Shown here in pieces: positions 8,285 to 17,094 of a stretch of DNA of 64,000 bases (position 1 is its first letter; every line of letters starts with the position of its first letter). The notes beneath the pieces were generated by a model that saw only the letters and a program-made list of their open reading frames with translations, searched no databases and was not told where the DNA came from. Origin of the DNA: DASRDR01 sp044867785 (GTDB taxonomy: Bacteria > Methylomirabilota > Methylomirabilia > Rokubacteriales > DASRDR01). The DNA lies in assembly GCA_044867785.1 (NCBI GenBank), contig JBIOVM010000098.1:1-64000 (forward strand). The letters are read 5' to 3'. The position numbers and the translations under genes are program-made.

Positions 8285-9718
8285 GTGGCCCTCGACCTCG
8301 TGATTCGCGGCGGGACCGTAATCACCCCCGACGGCGTCGGCTCATGGGATGTCGGCATCCAGGGCGAGCGGATCGCCGTGCTGGCGCTGCCGGGGACGCT
8401 GCCGACGGACGGCGCGAGGGTGCTCGACGCGTCGGGACGGATCGTGGCGCCGGGCGGGGTCGAGCCCCACACGCACCTGGCCCACGCGATCCGGACGCAT
8501 CCGGACGAGCCGGGCCTCACCCTCGGACCCGAGGACGACACGCGGGGGATGGCGTGCGGCGGCACGACCACCCACATCGACTTCGCCTTCGTCCGGCCGG
8601 GGGCGGGGATCGCCGAGACCCTGGAGCAGCGCCGGGCCCGCTGGGCCGGGCACTCTCACGTCGACTACAGCTTTCACGTGACCCTCTGCGGCGCGCTCCC
8701 GCTCGGCATCTTCGCCGAGATGCGGGACGCGATCGCGGCGGGCTTCCCCAGCTTCAAGGTGTTCACGACCGACATCCTCCCGCCGCACCCGAAGCGCCCC
8801 TCGTTCCGGCTGGACTTCGGGCGGATCCAGCTCGCCATGGCCGAGGCGGCGCGGCACGGCGGCCTGGTGACGGTTCACGCCGAGGACGACGAGCTCGTGC
8901 AGACGGCGTACGAGCGCTTCCGGGCCGAAGGCCGGCTGGACGGGGCGAACATGCACCTGGTGCACACGAAGCTGTCCGAGCAGCTCGCCTTCGGCCGTAC
9001 GATCGGGCTGGCCCGCGCGACCGGCGCCGGGATCTACTTCGTCCACACCTCGGCCCGCGAAGGCGTGGAGGCGGTGGAAGCGGCGCGCGCGACCGGCCAG
9101 CCCGTCTACGCGGAGACGCTCCACCAGTACGCGTGCTTCGACGCCGAGCACTACAAGACCCCACGCGGGTTCTGCGCCCACACCTACCCGTCGCTCAAGC
9201 TGCCGGAGGATCGAGAGGCGCTGTGGCGCGGGCTGGTGGATGGCCGCGTCTCGACCTTGGCGACGGACGAGTACCCGACCAGCCTCGCGCAGAAGCTCCG
9301 CGGGCGCACGATCGAGGACGTGACGGGCGGGAACGTCGGTGCCGAGGCGCGTCTCGGCATCGCGTTCACCGAAGGCGTCGTCAAGCGCGGGATGTCGCTC
9401 GAGCGGTTCGCCGCCATCACCGCGACCAACGCGGCGCGGATCTTCGGTCTATTCCCGCGGAAGGGCGCGATCGCGACCGGCAGCGACGCGGACCTCGTCC
9501 TCATCGATCCGGCGATCCGCAAGACGTTGGCGCGCGACGACTTCCACGTGAGCGACTACAGCCCGTGGGAGGGGTGGGCGGTGTCGGGGTGGCCGGTCAC
9601 GACCCTCCTGCGCGGTCGCGTGATCGCGGATCGCGGCCGCGTGCTCGGCGCGCCAGGCGACGGCCAGCTGGTCGCCCGGCGGATCGACCCCGCCGTCCTC
9701 CACCGCCCCGTCTGCTGA
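8285..9718 (+). CDS. Dihydropyrimidinase/hydantoinase-like amidohydrolase
   Basis: A 477-residue cyclic amidohydrolase. VIRGGTVITPDG and VLDASGRIVAPGGVEPHTHL are typical, the latter holding the H-x-H metal pair. CGGTTTHIDFA follows, and FPSFKVFTTD holds the lysine expected to be carbamylated. VTVHAEDD, YFVHTSAREG and LATDEYP supply the remaining His, His and Asp ligands. The family hydrolyses dihydropyrimidines or hydantoins. Substrate specificity is unclear because the lid segments differ from characterised enzymes. It is divergent from the fucU operon and stands alone, facing the MFS gene that follows. Confidence 0.87.
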   Translation: MALDLVIRGGTVITPDGVGSWDVGIQGERIAVLALPGTLPTDGARVLDASGRIVAPGGVEPHTHLAHAIRTHPDEPGLTLGPEDDTRGMACGGTTTHIDFAFVRPGAGIAETLEQRRARWAGHSHVDYSFHVTLCGALPLGIFAEMRDAIAAGFPSFKVFTTDILPPHPKRPSFRLDFGRIQLAMAEAARHGGLVTVHAEDDELVQTAYERFRAEGRLDGANMHLVHTKLSEQLAFGRTIGLARATGAGIYFVHTSAREGVEAVEAARATGQPVYAETLHQYACFDAEHYKTPRGFCAHTYPSLKLPEDREALWRGLVDGRVSTLATDEYPTSLAQKLRGRTIEDVTGGNVGAEARLGIAFTEGVVKRGMSLERFAAITATNAARIFGLFPRKGAIATGSDADLVLIDPAIRKTLARDDFHVSDYSPWEGWAVSGWPVTTLLRGRVIADRGRVLGAPGDGQLVARRIDPAVLHRPVC

Positions 9719-9750
9719 TCGCTCGATCGCCTCCCAGCGGCGGCGCGGCC

Positions 9751-10983
9751 TCACGCCGCTGACCCCGTCGACCCGCCGGCTGGCCGCCACGGGCGGGTGC
9801 TCGCCAAGAGCGCGAGCAGACCGAGCCCGAGAGAGCCAGTGAGGAGCAGCGCGCCGGAGACGCCGTGGCGCTCCGACGTCGCCCCGACGAGAAAAGACCC
9901 GATCGGGAACACGCCGTGGAACACCCAGGTGTAGAGGCTCGTCAATCGCCCGCGAAGCGCGTCCGGGGCGCCGAGCTGGAGGGTCGTGTTGCATCCCGTG
10001 ACCGTGACAAGCCCCGAGAATCCCGTCACGAGCAGGACGGGGACCGCCGTCCAGAAGTCTCGGACCATGGCGAGCACCAGCAGCCCAGTGCAGGCCACTC
10101 CGGCGGCGCCGAGCAGCAGGCCGAGGCCGGGCTCGGGGTTGGCCCGCGCCCCGAGCGCCAGCGCGCCCGCGACCGCGCCCACCCCGAGCGCGGCCATCAG
10201 GAACCCGAACCCCTCCGGCCCGAGGTCGAGCACATCGCGAACCAGAAGGGGCACGTAGACGGTGAAATTGAAGACGCAGAGGCTCACGACGAAGAGGATG
10301 CTCAGCGCCGCGCGGAGTCGCGGCGTCTTCGTCACGTAGCGGATCCCCTCGGCGATGTCGTGGCGGATCGAGGTGCCTCGCCGCGGCCGGCCGGCGCTTT
10401 CGGCGGGCAGACCGAGGAGCGTGAGCAGGACGACCGCGAAGCCGAGCCCGTTCACCGCGAACGCGGGGACGACGCCGAAGCGCGCGATCACGACGCCGGC
10501 GACCGCCGGTCCCACGATCCGGGCGGCGTTGAAGGACGCCGAGTGGAGCGCGACCGCGTTGCCGAGATCCGCGCGACCCACGAGCCCCAAGACGAAGGAC
10601 TGCCGGGTGGGCGCGTCGACGGTGTTCGCGAGGCCAGTGACCAGGGCGAGGAGGGCGATGTGCCAGTAGCGAGCGCGGCCGCTCGCGACGAGCACGGCCA
10701 GCGCCCACGCCTGGCACGCCAGCGCGCTCTGGCTGGCGATCAGCAAGCGGCGCCGCGGCCACCGATCGGCGATCACACCGGCGATCGGCGAGAGCAGGAG
10801 GATGGGCCCGAACTGCAAGGTGCCGAGGAGACCCAGCTTGAACGGCGAGTCCGTGAGCTGGAGGACGAGCCACGACTGTGACACCGTCTGCATCCAGGCG
10901 CCCACCAGCGCGACGAGCTGAGCCAGGAAGAAGGAGCGGAACGCGGTGTGATCCAGCGCCCGGAATCCGCGGGGAAACCCCAT
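9751..10983 (-). CDS. MFS transporter, EntS/DHA3-like exporter
   Basis: A 410-residue protein with about twelve hydrophobic helices. FFLAQLVALVGAWMQTVSQS at helix 1 and GVIADRWPRRRLL in the helix 2-3 loop are typical of the DHA3/EntS branch of MFS exporters; DAPTRQSFV follows helix 4. The open frame runs 44 codons further upstream, but ATG 10983 gives the standard N-terminus (MGFPRGFRALDHTAFRSFF), and a TACACT box lies ten bases before it. It converges with the hydantoinase gene, 32 bases away. Substrate unknown; drug or siderophore export are typical family roles. Confidence 0.84.
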   Translation of the reverse strand: MGFPRGFRALDHTAFRSFFLAQLVALVGAWMQTVSQSWLVLQLTDSPFKLGLLGTLQFGPILLLSPIAGVIADRWPRRRLLIASQSALACQAWALAVLVASGRARYWHIALLALVTGLANTVDAPTRQSFVLGLVGRADLGNAVALHSASFNAARIVGPAVAGVVIARFGVVPAFAVNGLGFAVVLLTLLGLPAESAGRPRRGTSIRHDIAEGIRYVTKTPRLRAALSILFVVSLCVFNFTVYVPLLVRDVLDLGPEGFGFLMAALGVGAVAGALALGARANPEPGLGLLLGAAGVACTGLLVLAMVRDFWTAVPVLLVTGFSGLVTVTGCNTTLQLGAPDALRGRLTSLYTWVFHGVFPIGSFLVGATSERHGVSGALLLTGSLGLGLLALLASTRPWRPAGGSTGSAA

Positions 10984-10993
10984 GACGCGCGAC

Positions 10994-10999
10994 AGTGTA
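10994..10999 (-). promoter_or_regulatory. -10-like box for MFS exporter
   Basis: TACACT on the minus strand ends ten bases before the ATG at 10983. A TTGCCG lies only 13 bases upstream, too close for a normal -35. It is supported mainly by the repeated TANNNT placement across the window. Confidence 0.35.
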
Positions 11000-11048
11000 C
11001 CGCCCCGGGCGGCGGCAAGGGGCCCGGTCGGCCGGTGGCGCCGCATCC

Positions 11049-11054
11049 TATAAT
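11049..11054 (+). promoter_or_regulatory. Consensus -10 box before thiolase
   Basis: A perfect TATAAT, 20 bases before the thiolase ATG. A purine-rich GAGGGGAGG Shine-Dalgarno lies between them, so this transcript would have a short but leadered 5' end. No clear -35 at 16-18 bases. Confidence 0.55.
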
Positions 11055-11074
11055 GGCGAGGGGAGGATCGCGCC

Positions 11075-12274
11075 ATGCCGGATGCTTTCATCTGCGACGC
11101 CGTTCGGACACCCATCGGCCGGTACGGGGGTGCGCTGGCGCCGGTCCGCGCCGACGATCTGGCCGCGATCCCGATCCGGGCCCTGGTCGCCCGTCACTCG
11201 CGCGTCGACTGGGCGCGCATCGACGACGTCATCCTGGGCTGTGCCAACCAGGCGGGTGAGGACAACCGCAACGTCGCGCGCATGGCGACCCTCCTGGCCG
11301 GCCTGCCGGTGGAGATCTCCGGAGCGACCGTCAACCGTCTCTGCGGCTCGGGACTCGACGCGGTGGCGACGGCGGCCCGGTTGATTCGCGCGGGTGAGGC
11401 CGATTTGGTGCTCGCCGGCGGCGTGGAGAGCATGTCGCGGGCCCCGTTCGTCATGGGCAAGGCCGACGTGCCGTTCGCGCGCGACGCGAGACTCTACGAC
11501 ACGACGATCGGGTGGCGCTTCGTCAACCCGCGGATGCAGGAGCTCTTCGGCACCGATGCCATGGGGGAGACGGCCGAGAACGTGGCCGAGGAGTGGAAGA
11601 TCGACCGCGCCGACCAGGACGCCTTCGCGGTGCGCAGCCAGCTCCGGGCGCGCGCGGCACAGAAGCGCGGGCGCCTCGCCCAGGAGATCGTCCCCGTTCC
11701 CGTCACTCGCGGGAAGGACACCGTGCAGGTGGCCGAGGACGAGCACCCGCGGGACACGACGCTGGAGGCGCTCGCCCGGCTCAAGCCCGCCTTCCGGGCC
11801 GGCGGCAGCGTGACGGCCGGCAACGCCTCCGGTGTGAACGACGGCGCCTGCGCCTTGCTCGTCGCGTCCGAGCGCGCCGCCGCCGCCTACGGGCTCACGC
11901 CCCGGGCGCGGGTCGCGGCGGGCGCGACGGCGGGCGTGCCGCCGCGCATCATGGGGATCGGTCCGGTGCCGGCGACGCGAAAGCTCCTGGCGCGCGCCGG
12001 GCTCGACCTGTCGCGGATCGACGTCGTGGAGCTCAACGAGGCCTTCGCCGCCCAGGCCCTGGCCGTTCTCCGCGACCTCGGGCTGCCCGACGACGCCGAG
12101 CACGTGAACCCGAACGGGGGGGCGATTGCCCTCGGCCATCCCCTCGGGATGAGCGGCGCGCGCCTCGCGGCGACGGCGACCTTCGAGCTCCAGGCCCGCG
12201 GCGGCCGCTACGCCGTCTGCGCGATGTGCATCGGCGTCGGCCAGGGGATCGCCGTGTTGCTGGAGCGCGTCTGA
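11075..12274 (+). CDS. Acetyl-CoA acyltransferase (thiolase II family)
   Basis: A 399-residue thiolase. VNRLCGSGLDAV holds the nucleophilic Cys (near residue 91), NPNGGAIALGHPLGMSGAR the active-site His, and CAMCIGVGQGIA the second Cys. These are complete for Claisen-type acyl-CoA condensation or thiolysis. DAFICDAVRTPIGRYGGAL at the N-terminus is close to the acetyl-CoA / 3-oxoadipyl-CoA thiolase group, but the sequence does not settle the chain or ring substrate. It has its own TATAAT box and Shine-Dalgarno and is followed 35 bases later by a VOC gene. Confidence 0.92.
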   Translation: MPDAFICDAVRTPIGRYGGALAPVRADDLAAIPIRALVARHSRVDWARIDDVILGCANQAGEDNRNVARMATLLAGLPVEISGATVNRLCGSGLDAVATAARLIRAGEADLVLAGGVESMSRAPFVMGKADVPFARDARLYDTTIGWRFVNPRMQELFGTDAMGETAENVAEEWKIDRADQDAFAVRSQLRARAAQKRGRLAQEIVPVPVTRGKDTVQVAEDEHPRDTTLEALARLKPAFRAGGSVTAGNASGVNDGACALLVASERAAAAYGLTPRARVAAGATAGVPPRIMGIGPVPATRKLLARAGLDLSRIDVVELNEAFAAQALAVLRDLGLPDDAEHVNPNGGAIALGHPLGMSGARLAATATFELQARGGRYAVCAMCIGVGQGIAVLLERV

Positions 12275-12300
12275 CGCGGCGTGCGCCCGCGATGTAAGGT
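12271..12300 (+). promoter_or_regulatory. Possible promoter before VOC gene
   Basis: CTGACG (12271-12276), an 18-base spacer and TAAGGT (12295-12300) end nine bases before the ATG at 12310. The -35 overlaps the thiolase stop. Weak match; cotranscription with thiolase is equally possible. Confidence 0.25.
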
Positions 12301-12309
12301 GACGCGTCT

Positions 12310-12687
12310 ATGAGCACGGTCAACGTCCGCTACATGGTCGAGGACGTCGATGCCGCGATCGCCTTCTACACGACCCACCTCGGCTTCAAGCTGCTCACCC
12401 GGGCGGCGCCCGCCTTCGCCGACGTCACGCGAGGGGACCTCCGGCTCCTGCTGAGCGGGCGGACCAGCTCGGCCGGCCGTGCCATGCCCGATGGCCGGCA
12501 GCCGGTGCCCGGCGGCTGGAACCGCTTTCAGGTGGTCGTCGAGGACATCGCCGCCGAGGTGGACCGCCTGCGCCAGGCCGGGCTGCGATTCCGCAACGAG
12601 ATCGTGCGGGGACCGGGGGGCGCGCAGATCCTCCTCGAGGACCCGTCCGGCAACCTGATCGAGCTCTTCCAGCCGGCCGCGCACTGA
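12310..12687 (+). CDS. VOC-superfamily protein (glyoxalase/dioxygenase fold)
   Basis: A 125-residue vicinal-oxygen-chelate protein. It shows the paired beta-alpha-beta-beta-beta modules: YMVEDVDAAIAFYTTHLGF in the first half and QVVVEDIAAEVDRLRQAGL followed by EDPSGNLIELFQP in the second. The terminal Glu of NLIELF is the usual metal ligand. Members range from glyoxalase I and ring-cleavage dioxygenases to antibiotic-binding proteins, and nothing here narrows the substrate. It follows the thiolase on the same strand and converges with the alpha/beta hydrolase. Confidence 0.82.
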   Translation: MSTVNVRYMVEDVDAAIAFYTTHLGFKLLTRAAPAFADVTRGDLRLLLSGRTSSAGRAMPDGRQPVPGGWNRFQVVVEDIAAEVDRLRQAGLRFRNEIVRGPGGAQILLEDPSGNLIELFQPAAH

Positions 12688-12694
12688 GCGCGCG

Positions 12695-12721
12695 CCGTCG
12701 CGGAGCCCACTTCAGCGACGG
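12695..12721. terminator. Inverted repeat between convergent genes
   Basis: CCGTCGC and GCGACGG form 7-base arms around a 13-base loop between the VOC gene and the convergent hydrolase; the right arm lies in the last hydrolase codons. There is no T-tract, so a bidirectional terminator is only a possibility. Confidence 0.25.
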
Positions 12722-13542
12722 AGAAACGCGCCGAGCCGGCGCGTGAACGCGTCGCGCTCCTCGACCTGGGGCGAGTGGCCGCTCGCCTCGAAGATCGTGA
12801 GCTCCGAGTGCGGGACGAGCGTGTGGATCTCCTCCGCCTGGTCGACAGGGCAGATCCAGTCGTGGCGCCCCACCATGACCAGGGTGGGGCCGGCGATGGC
12901 GGCGAGCTCAGCCCGGCAGTCGTACGTCGGGTACTCGTGCTCGATCACGAACTTCCGGACGGCGATGCGATAGCGCGTGTCCGCCCGCGCCTGGTTCGCC
13001 GCCGCGGCCAGCGCCTTGTCGTGGAAGTAGAGCGGCCGGATCGTCTCGAACGCGCGCCGGAAGCTCGCGTCGTCGGGAAGCGAGCCGTCCCAGAGGGACC
13101 GGTAGGCGGCCCACTGCTCGGGCGTCGCCTGGCGCCGGGCGTTGGCTTCCGCGCGGGGCATGAACGCGTGGCTCGCCGAGGCGCCCACGACGGCGAGCGT
13201 CCGCATCGCCGCGGGATGGCGGGCGGCGTACATGAGCGCGAGAAAGCCGCCCCAGCTGATGCCCAGGACATGGACGGAACCGAGATCGAGCGCCTGCCGG
13301 ATCCCTTCCATGTCCCGGACGAGCTGGTCCTGCGTGCACTGCTCGACCGGCCCCCACTCGGACCGGCCATGCCCACGGTGGTCCCAGAAGACCATGCGAA
13401 GCCCGAGCGGCCCGGCCATCGGGCCCAGCGAGCGGACGAGGCCACCCGAGTCCGTGCCGGGGCCGCCGTGAGGGACGAGGCACGGCGACCCGTCCCCCAC
13501 GACCTCGGCGTGGAGGGTCGTTCCGTTGACCCGGAGCTCCAC
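12712..13542 (-). CDS. Alpha/beta hydrolase, proline iminopeptidase-like
   Basis: A 276-residue alpha/beta hydrolase. HGGPGTDSGG is the oxyanion HGGPG motif of the proline iminopeptidase group, WDHRGHGRS follows, and GISWGG carries the nucleophilic Ser. GRHDWICPVDQA supplies the Asp and EASGHSPQVEE the His. It starts with GTG seven bases after the stop of the peptide-type ABC binding protein, so it is probably the last gene of that transport operon. That would fit intracellular cleavage of an imported peptide, amide or ester. Prolyl peptidase activity itself is inference. Confidence 0.85.
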   Translation of the reverse strand: MELRVNGTTLHAEVVGDGSPCLVPHGGPGTDSGGLVRSLGPMAGPLGLRMVFWDHRGHGRSEWGPVEQCTQDQLVRDMEGIRQALDLGSVHVLGISWGGFLALMYAARHPAAMRTLAVVGASASHAFMPRAEANARRQATPEQWAAYRSLWDGSLPDDASFRRAFETIRPLYFHDKALAAAANQARADTRYRIAVRKFVIEHEYPTYDCRAELAAIAGPTLVMVGRHDWICPVDQAEEIHTLVPHSELTIFEASGHSPQVEERDAFTRRLGAFLRR

Positions 13543-13549
13543 GCCCGCC

Positions 13550-15187
13550 CTACCGGCCCGTCAGCTTCACGCTCTTCAGGGACTGGTAGATCCCTCCGTA
13601 CGCCGGGATGGGCACGAACCCGTCGTAGCTCTGGCGCGTCACGTAGACCTGCTGGGGGAAGTAGAGGAAGACGTAGGGCGCGTCCTCCATCAGGATCTTC
13701 GAGAACTCGGCGTACTGCCGCTTCCGCTCCGCCTGGTCACCGGCGCGGCGCGCCGCCTCGAGGGCGGTGTCGGCGCGTGGATTCTTGTAGTGGGCGAAGT
13801 TCCGTCCCTTCCACTGACCCGAGTGCCAGATCGAGTACGCGAAGGGGTCCGGATCGTGGAAGTTCGTCCAGCCCACCACGATGCCCTCGAAGTCCGACGC
13901 GAAGAGCTTCTTCACGAAGGTCGGCCAGTCGAGCGGTTCGATGCGCGCCTCCACGCCGACCTTCTTCAGGAACTCCTGGATTATGATCGACGTGTCCTTG
14001 ACGGTCTGGTCGGCCTGGTCGTGCTTGAGCGAGAAGGCGAGGCGCTTGCCGTCCTTCTGGAGGACGCCATCGGACCCCGGCTTCCAGCCGGCCTCGGCGA
14101 GCAGGGCCTTGGCCCGATTCGGGTCGTAGGGGTACGGCTTGACCGAGGGATCGAACGCCCAGCTGCCGGGCGGAAACTGTCCGGTGGCGACGGTGCCGTA
14201 GCCCTGCAGCACCTCCCGGACGATGGCCGGAATGTCGATCGCGTGGTAGAGCGCCCGGCGGACCTGCAGGTCGTCGAACGGGGCGAGGTCCTGGCGGAAG
14301 CCGAAGTACGTGTACGAGGTGTTGTCGGCGGTGAGGACCTTGAACCCGGGCGTCTGCTTGAGCCGCGCCATCTCGGTGAGGGGCGGCCGCTCGATGAAGT
14401 CCACACCGCCGGCGCGCAGCTCCTGCAGCAGCACGACCGTGTCGGGGATGACGCGGTAGATCAGCCGATCCAGCGCCGGCCGTCCCGCATGGTAGTCGGG
14501 ATTGGCCTCGAGGACGATCCGCTCGCCCCGCCTCCACTCGACGAACTTGAAGGGCCCGGTCCCGATCGGCTTCCGGTTGAATTCCGTCGTGTTGAGGTCC
14601 TGGCCTTTCAGGATGTGCTCGGGGACGATGCCCGCCCGCGGGTTGACGAGCACCGCGAGGAACGCGCCGTAGGGATAGCGAAGGCGGAAGCGGATGGTGT
14701 GGTCGTCGAGGACCTCGATCGGCTTCTGCGCGAGCTCCTCCGGCTTCTTCGGATGGTCCTTGTTGGTCAGCTCGGGGAACCCGACCAGCGCGTCGAAGTA
14801 GCCCCGATGCGGCGTCGTGACCTTCGGATCGAGCACGGAGTAGAACGTGAAGGCCACGTCCCGCGCGGTGAACGGCTTGCCGTCGTGCCACTTCACGCCC
14901 TTCTTCAGCTTGAACGTGTAGGTGAGCGCGTCCCGAGAGACTTCCCAGGACTCCGCCAGCAGCGGCTTCACCCCGAGCTTCTCGTCGAGCTCGACCAGGC
15001 TGTCGTAGATCGGCCACTCCGCGATGTAGGACTGGCCGTCGGTGGCGATCACGGGATTGAGGCTGGTCGCGTCGCCGTGGAACCCGATCACGAAGTCCTT
15101 CCCGACGGCGGCCGTGTCCGACGGGGCACCCAGCCCGGCGGCGAACGCCAGCGACAGGACCATCACGAGCACGAGCCGGTAGCGCAT
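13550..15187 (-). CDS. ABC transporter substrate-binding protein, family 5
   Basis: A 545-residue extracytoplasmic solute-binding protein of the dipeptide/oligopeptide/nickel class (SBP_bac_5). The N-terminal 25 residues form a signal peptide (basic start, LVLVMVLSLAFAAGL, small residues before the mature end). Family marks include WEVSRDALTYTFKLKKGVKW, FTARDVAFTF, NRKPIGTGPFKFVEW and VRRALYHAIDI. ATG 15187 has AAGGAGAG upstream and gives a clean signal sequence; an upstream in-frame start would bury it. It lies 45 bases after the permease stop. No cognate ATPase genes lie in this operon. Confidence 0.92.
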   Translation of the reverse strand: MRYRLVLVMVLSLAFAAGLGAPSDTAAVGKDFVIGFHGDATSLNPVIATDGQSYIAEWPIYDSLVELDEKLGVKPLLAESWEVSRDALTYTFKLKKGVKWHDGKPFTARDVAFTFYSVLDPKVTTPHRGYFDALVGFPELTNKDHPKKPEELAQKPIEVLDDHTIRFRLRYPYGAFLAVLVNPRAGIVPEHILKGQDLNTTEFNRKPIGTGPFKFVEWRRGERIVLEANPDYHAGRPALDRLIYRVIPDTVVLLQELRAGGVDFIERPPLTEMARLKQTPGFKVLTADNTSYTYFGFRQDLAPFDDLQVRRALYHAIDIPAIVREVLQGYGTVATGQFPPGSWAFDPSVKPYPYDPNRAKALLAEAGWKPGSDGVLQKDGKRLAFSLKHDQADQTVKDTSIIIQEFLKKVGVEARIEPLDWPTFVKKLFASDFEGIVVGWTNFHDPDPFAYSIWHSGQWKGRNFAHYKNPRADTALEAARRAGDQAERKRQYAEFSKILMEDAPYVFLYFPQQVYVTRQSYDGFVPIPAYGGIYQSLKSVKLTGR

Positions 15188-15232
15188 GGGACTCTCCTTC
15201 GTGTGACGTAGCGGTGGTCCGTTCACCATAGC

Positions 15233-16069
15233 CTAAGGGGCCCCCGAGCGCAGCGCCGGGTCGAGCGCGTCGCGGAGGCCGTCGCCGAAGAGGTTGAAGC
15301 CGAGGACGGTCACGAAGATGGCCACGCCCGGGAAGGTCGAGACCCACCAGGCCGAGGCGAGGAACTGGCGACCTTCGACGACCATGTTGCCCCAGCTGGG
15401 GGTCGGGGGCTGCGTGCCCAGGCCGAGATACGACAGGCCCGACTCGATCAGGATCGTCTGGCCGAGGAGCAGCGTGCCCTGCACGATGATGGCGGGTACG
15501 GCGTTCACGAGCACGTGCCGCGCCAGGATCCGTCCGTGGCTCGCGCCGAGCGCGCGGGCGGCCTCGACGAAGTCCCGGGCCCGGAGAGACAGGCACTCGC
15601 CCCGGACGATGCGGGCCACCGGCGCCCAGGTCACCAGCCCGACCACGAGGGCGGTGTTGAGCAGGCTCGCCCCGAACAGCGCGACGACCACGAGGATGAG
15701 AAAGAGCGCGGGCACGGACATGAAGACGTCGGCCACGCGCATGATCGCGGTGTCCACGCCCGCCCCGAAGTAGCCGGCGGTGCCGCCGACCGCGGTTCCG
15801 ACGAGGATGGCCAGGCCGGTGGCCAGGAAGCCGATCTGGAGCGAGACGCGGGCGCCCCAGATGATGCGGGTCAGGATGTCCCGCCCGAACCCGTCGGTCC
15901 CGAGCCAGTGGGCCGGCGTCGGCGGCTTCAAGCGCTGGAGGAGCGACTGGGTCGAATAGCTGTAGGGCGCCACGGCCGGCGCCAGGATCCCGGCGACGAG
16001 GATCAGGGCGACCAGGACGCCGCCGAGGAGCCCGCGCCGGTTTCGGACGAGTCGCTTCACGCTGCCCAT
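15233..16069 (-). CDS. Dipeptide-type ABC transporter permease, DppC-like
   Basis: A 278-residue inner-membrane permease with about six helices. APYSYSTQSLLQRLKPPTPAHWLGTDGFGRD is the periplasmic N-terminal segment seen in DppC/OppC proteins. The EAA-type cytosolic loop, EAARALGASHGRILARHVLVN, contacts the ATPase. It lies seven bases after the DppB-like permease stop and 45 before the binding protein, all on the minus strand. It should form the heterodimeric channel with its neighbour. Substrate unknown: peptides are usual, but this family also moves glycosides, opines and nickel. Confidence 0.92.
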   Translation of the reverse strand: MGSVKRLVRNRRGLLGGVLVALILVAGILAPAVAPYSYSTQSLLQRLKPPTPAHWLGTDGFGRDILTRIIWGARVSLQIGFLATGLAILVGTAVGGTAGYFGAGVDTAIMRVADVFMSVPALFLILVVVALFGASLLNTALVVGLVTWAPVARIVRGECLSLRARDFVEAARALGASHGRILARHVLVNAVPAIIVQGTLLLGQTILIESGLSYLGLGTQPPTPSWGNMVVEGRQFLASAWWVSTFPGVAIFVTVLGFNLFGDGLRDALDPALRSGAP

Positions 16070-16076
16070 GGCCGGC

Positions 16077-17039
16077 TCAGGAGTAGGAGATGCGTGGGTC
16101 GATCAGGCAGTAGGCCAGATCGGTGAGGAGGTTCGCGGTGATGACGACCGCCGCCACCAGCAGGTTCACGCCCATGATGACCGGGTAGTCACGCTCGAAG
16201 ACGGCGCCCACGGCGAGCCGTCCGATCCCGGGCCAGGCGAACACGGTCTCTGTGAGCACGGCGCCGCCGACCAGGGTCGGGAGGGAGAGCCCCACGACGG
16301 TCACCACGGGGATCAGGGCGTTGCGGAGCGCGTGGCGCCAGATTACCTGCCCAGCCGGCACCCCCTTCGCGCGCGCCGTCCGGACGTAGTCCTGGCGCAG
16401 CGCCTCGAGCAGGCTCGACCGGGTGAAGCGCATGAGCGCGGCCATCTGGATCAAGCCGAGCGTGAGTGTGGGCAAGACGGCGTGACGTAGGCGCGCCCCC
16501 AGGTCGCCTTCGCGGCCGTACTCGCTCAGCCCCGAGGGCGGGAGTAGGTGGAACGCCTCGGAGAACAGCAGGATCAGCATGATGCCGAGCCAGAAGCTCG
16601 GAAAGGAGACCCCGAACAGCGACACCGCGGACGCGACCGTGTCCCAGATCGTGTCGCGGCGAACGGCGGCGAGCACGCCCAGCGGCACGGCAACGAGGAA
16701 CGCGAGGGCGAGCGCGCCACCCGTCAGCTGGAGCGTGGGGCCGAGCCGATCGAGGATCAGGGTGAGGACCGGGTCACCGGTCTTGAAGGAGCGGCCGAGG
16801 TCGCCCTGGAGCGCGGCCAGGACCCAGCTCCCGTACTGGGCGAGGAGCGGGCGGTCGAGGCCGAGGCGCTCGCGCACCTGGGCCGCGACGTCCTGCGAGA
16901 ATTCCCCGCCGATGAGGACGGCCTCGGGACCGCCCGGCGCCAGGCGCATGAGGGTGAAGAGGACGACGGAGACGCCGGCGAGCATCAGCGCCGCGAATCC
17001 GAGTCGCTTCGCCGCGTAGCGCGCGAGGCCTCGCGTCAT
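16077..17039 (-). CDS. Dipeptide-type ABC transporter permease, DppB-like
   Basis: A 320-residue permease with six helices. YAAKRLGFAALMLAGVSVV and FTLMRLAPGGPE at the N-terminus are classic DppB features, ERLGLDRPLLAQYGSWV follows, and YVRTARAKGVPAGQVIWRHA is the EAA-like loop. The C-terminal DLAYCLIDPRISYS is also standard. It is the first gene of the permease-permease-binding protein-hydrolase operon. A TAGCGT box about 21 bases upstream and a GGTGAG ribosome-binding site precede it. No DppD/DppF ATPase genes follow, so energy must come from ATPases encoded elsewhere. Confidence 0.92.
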   Translation of the reverse strand: MTRGLARYAAKRLGFAALMLAGVSVVLFTLMRLAPGGPEAVLIGGEFSQDVAAQVRERLGLDRPLLAQYGSWVLAALQGDLGRSFKTGDPVLTLILDRLGPTLQLTGGALALAFLVAVPLGVLAAVRRDTIWDTVASAVSLFGVSFPSFWLGIMLILLFSEAFHLLPPSGLSEYGREGDLGARLRHAVLPTLTLGLIQMAALMRFTRSSLLEALRQDYVRTARAKGVPAGQVIWRHALRNALIPVVTVVGLSLPTLVGGAVLTETVFAWPGIGRLAVGAVFERDYPVIMGVNLLVAAVVITANLLTDLAYCLIDPRISYS

Positions 17040-17094
17040 CTCACCGGGTTCCGCGCGGTGACGCTAGCATCGGCGTCGAGAGAGGGTCAATGGC

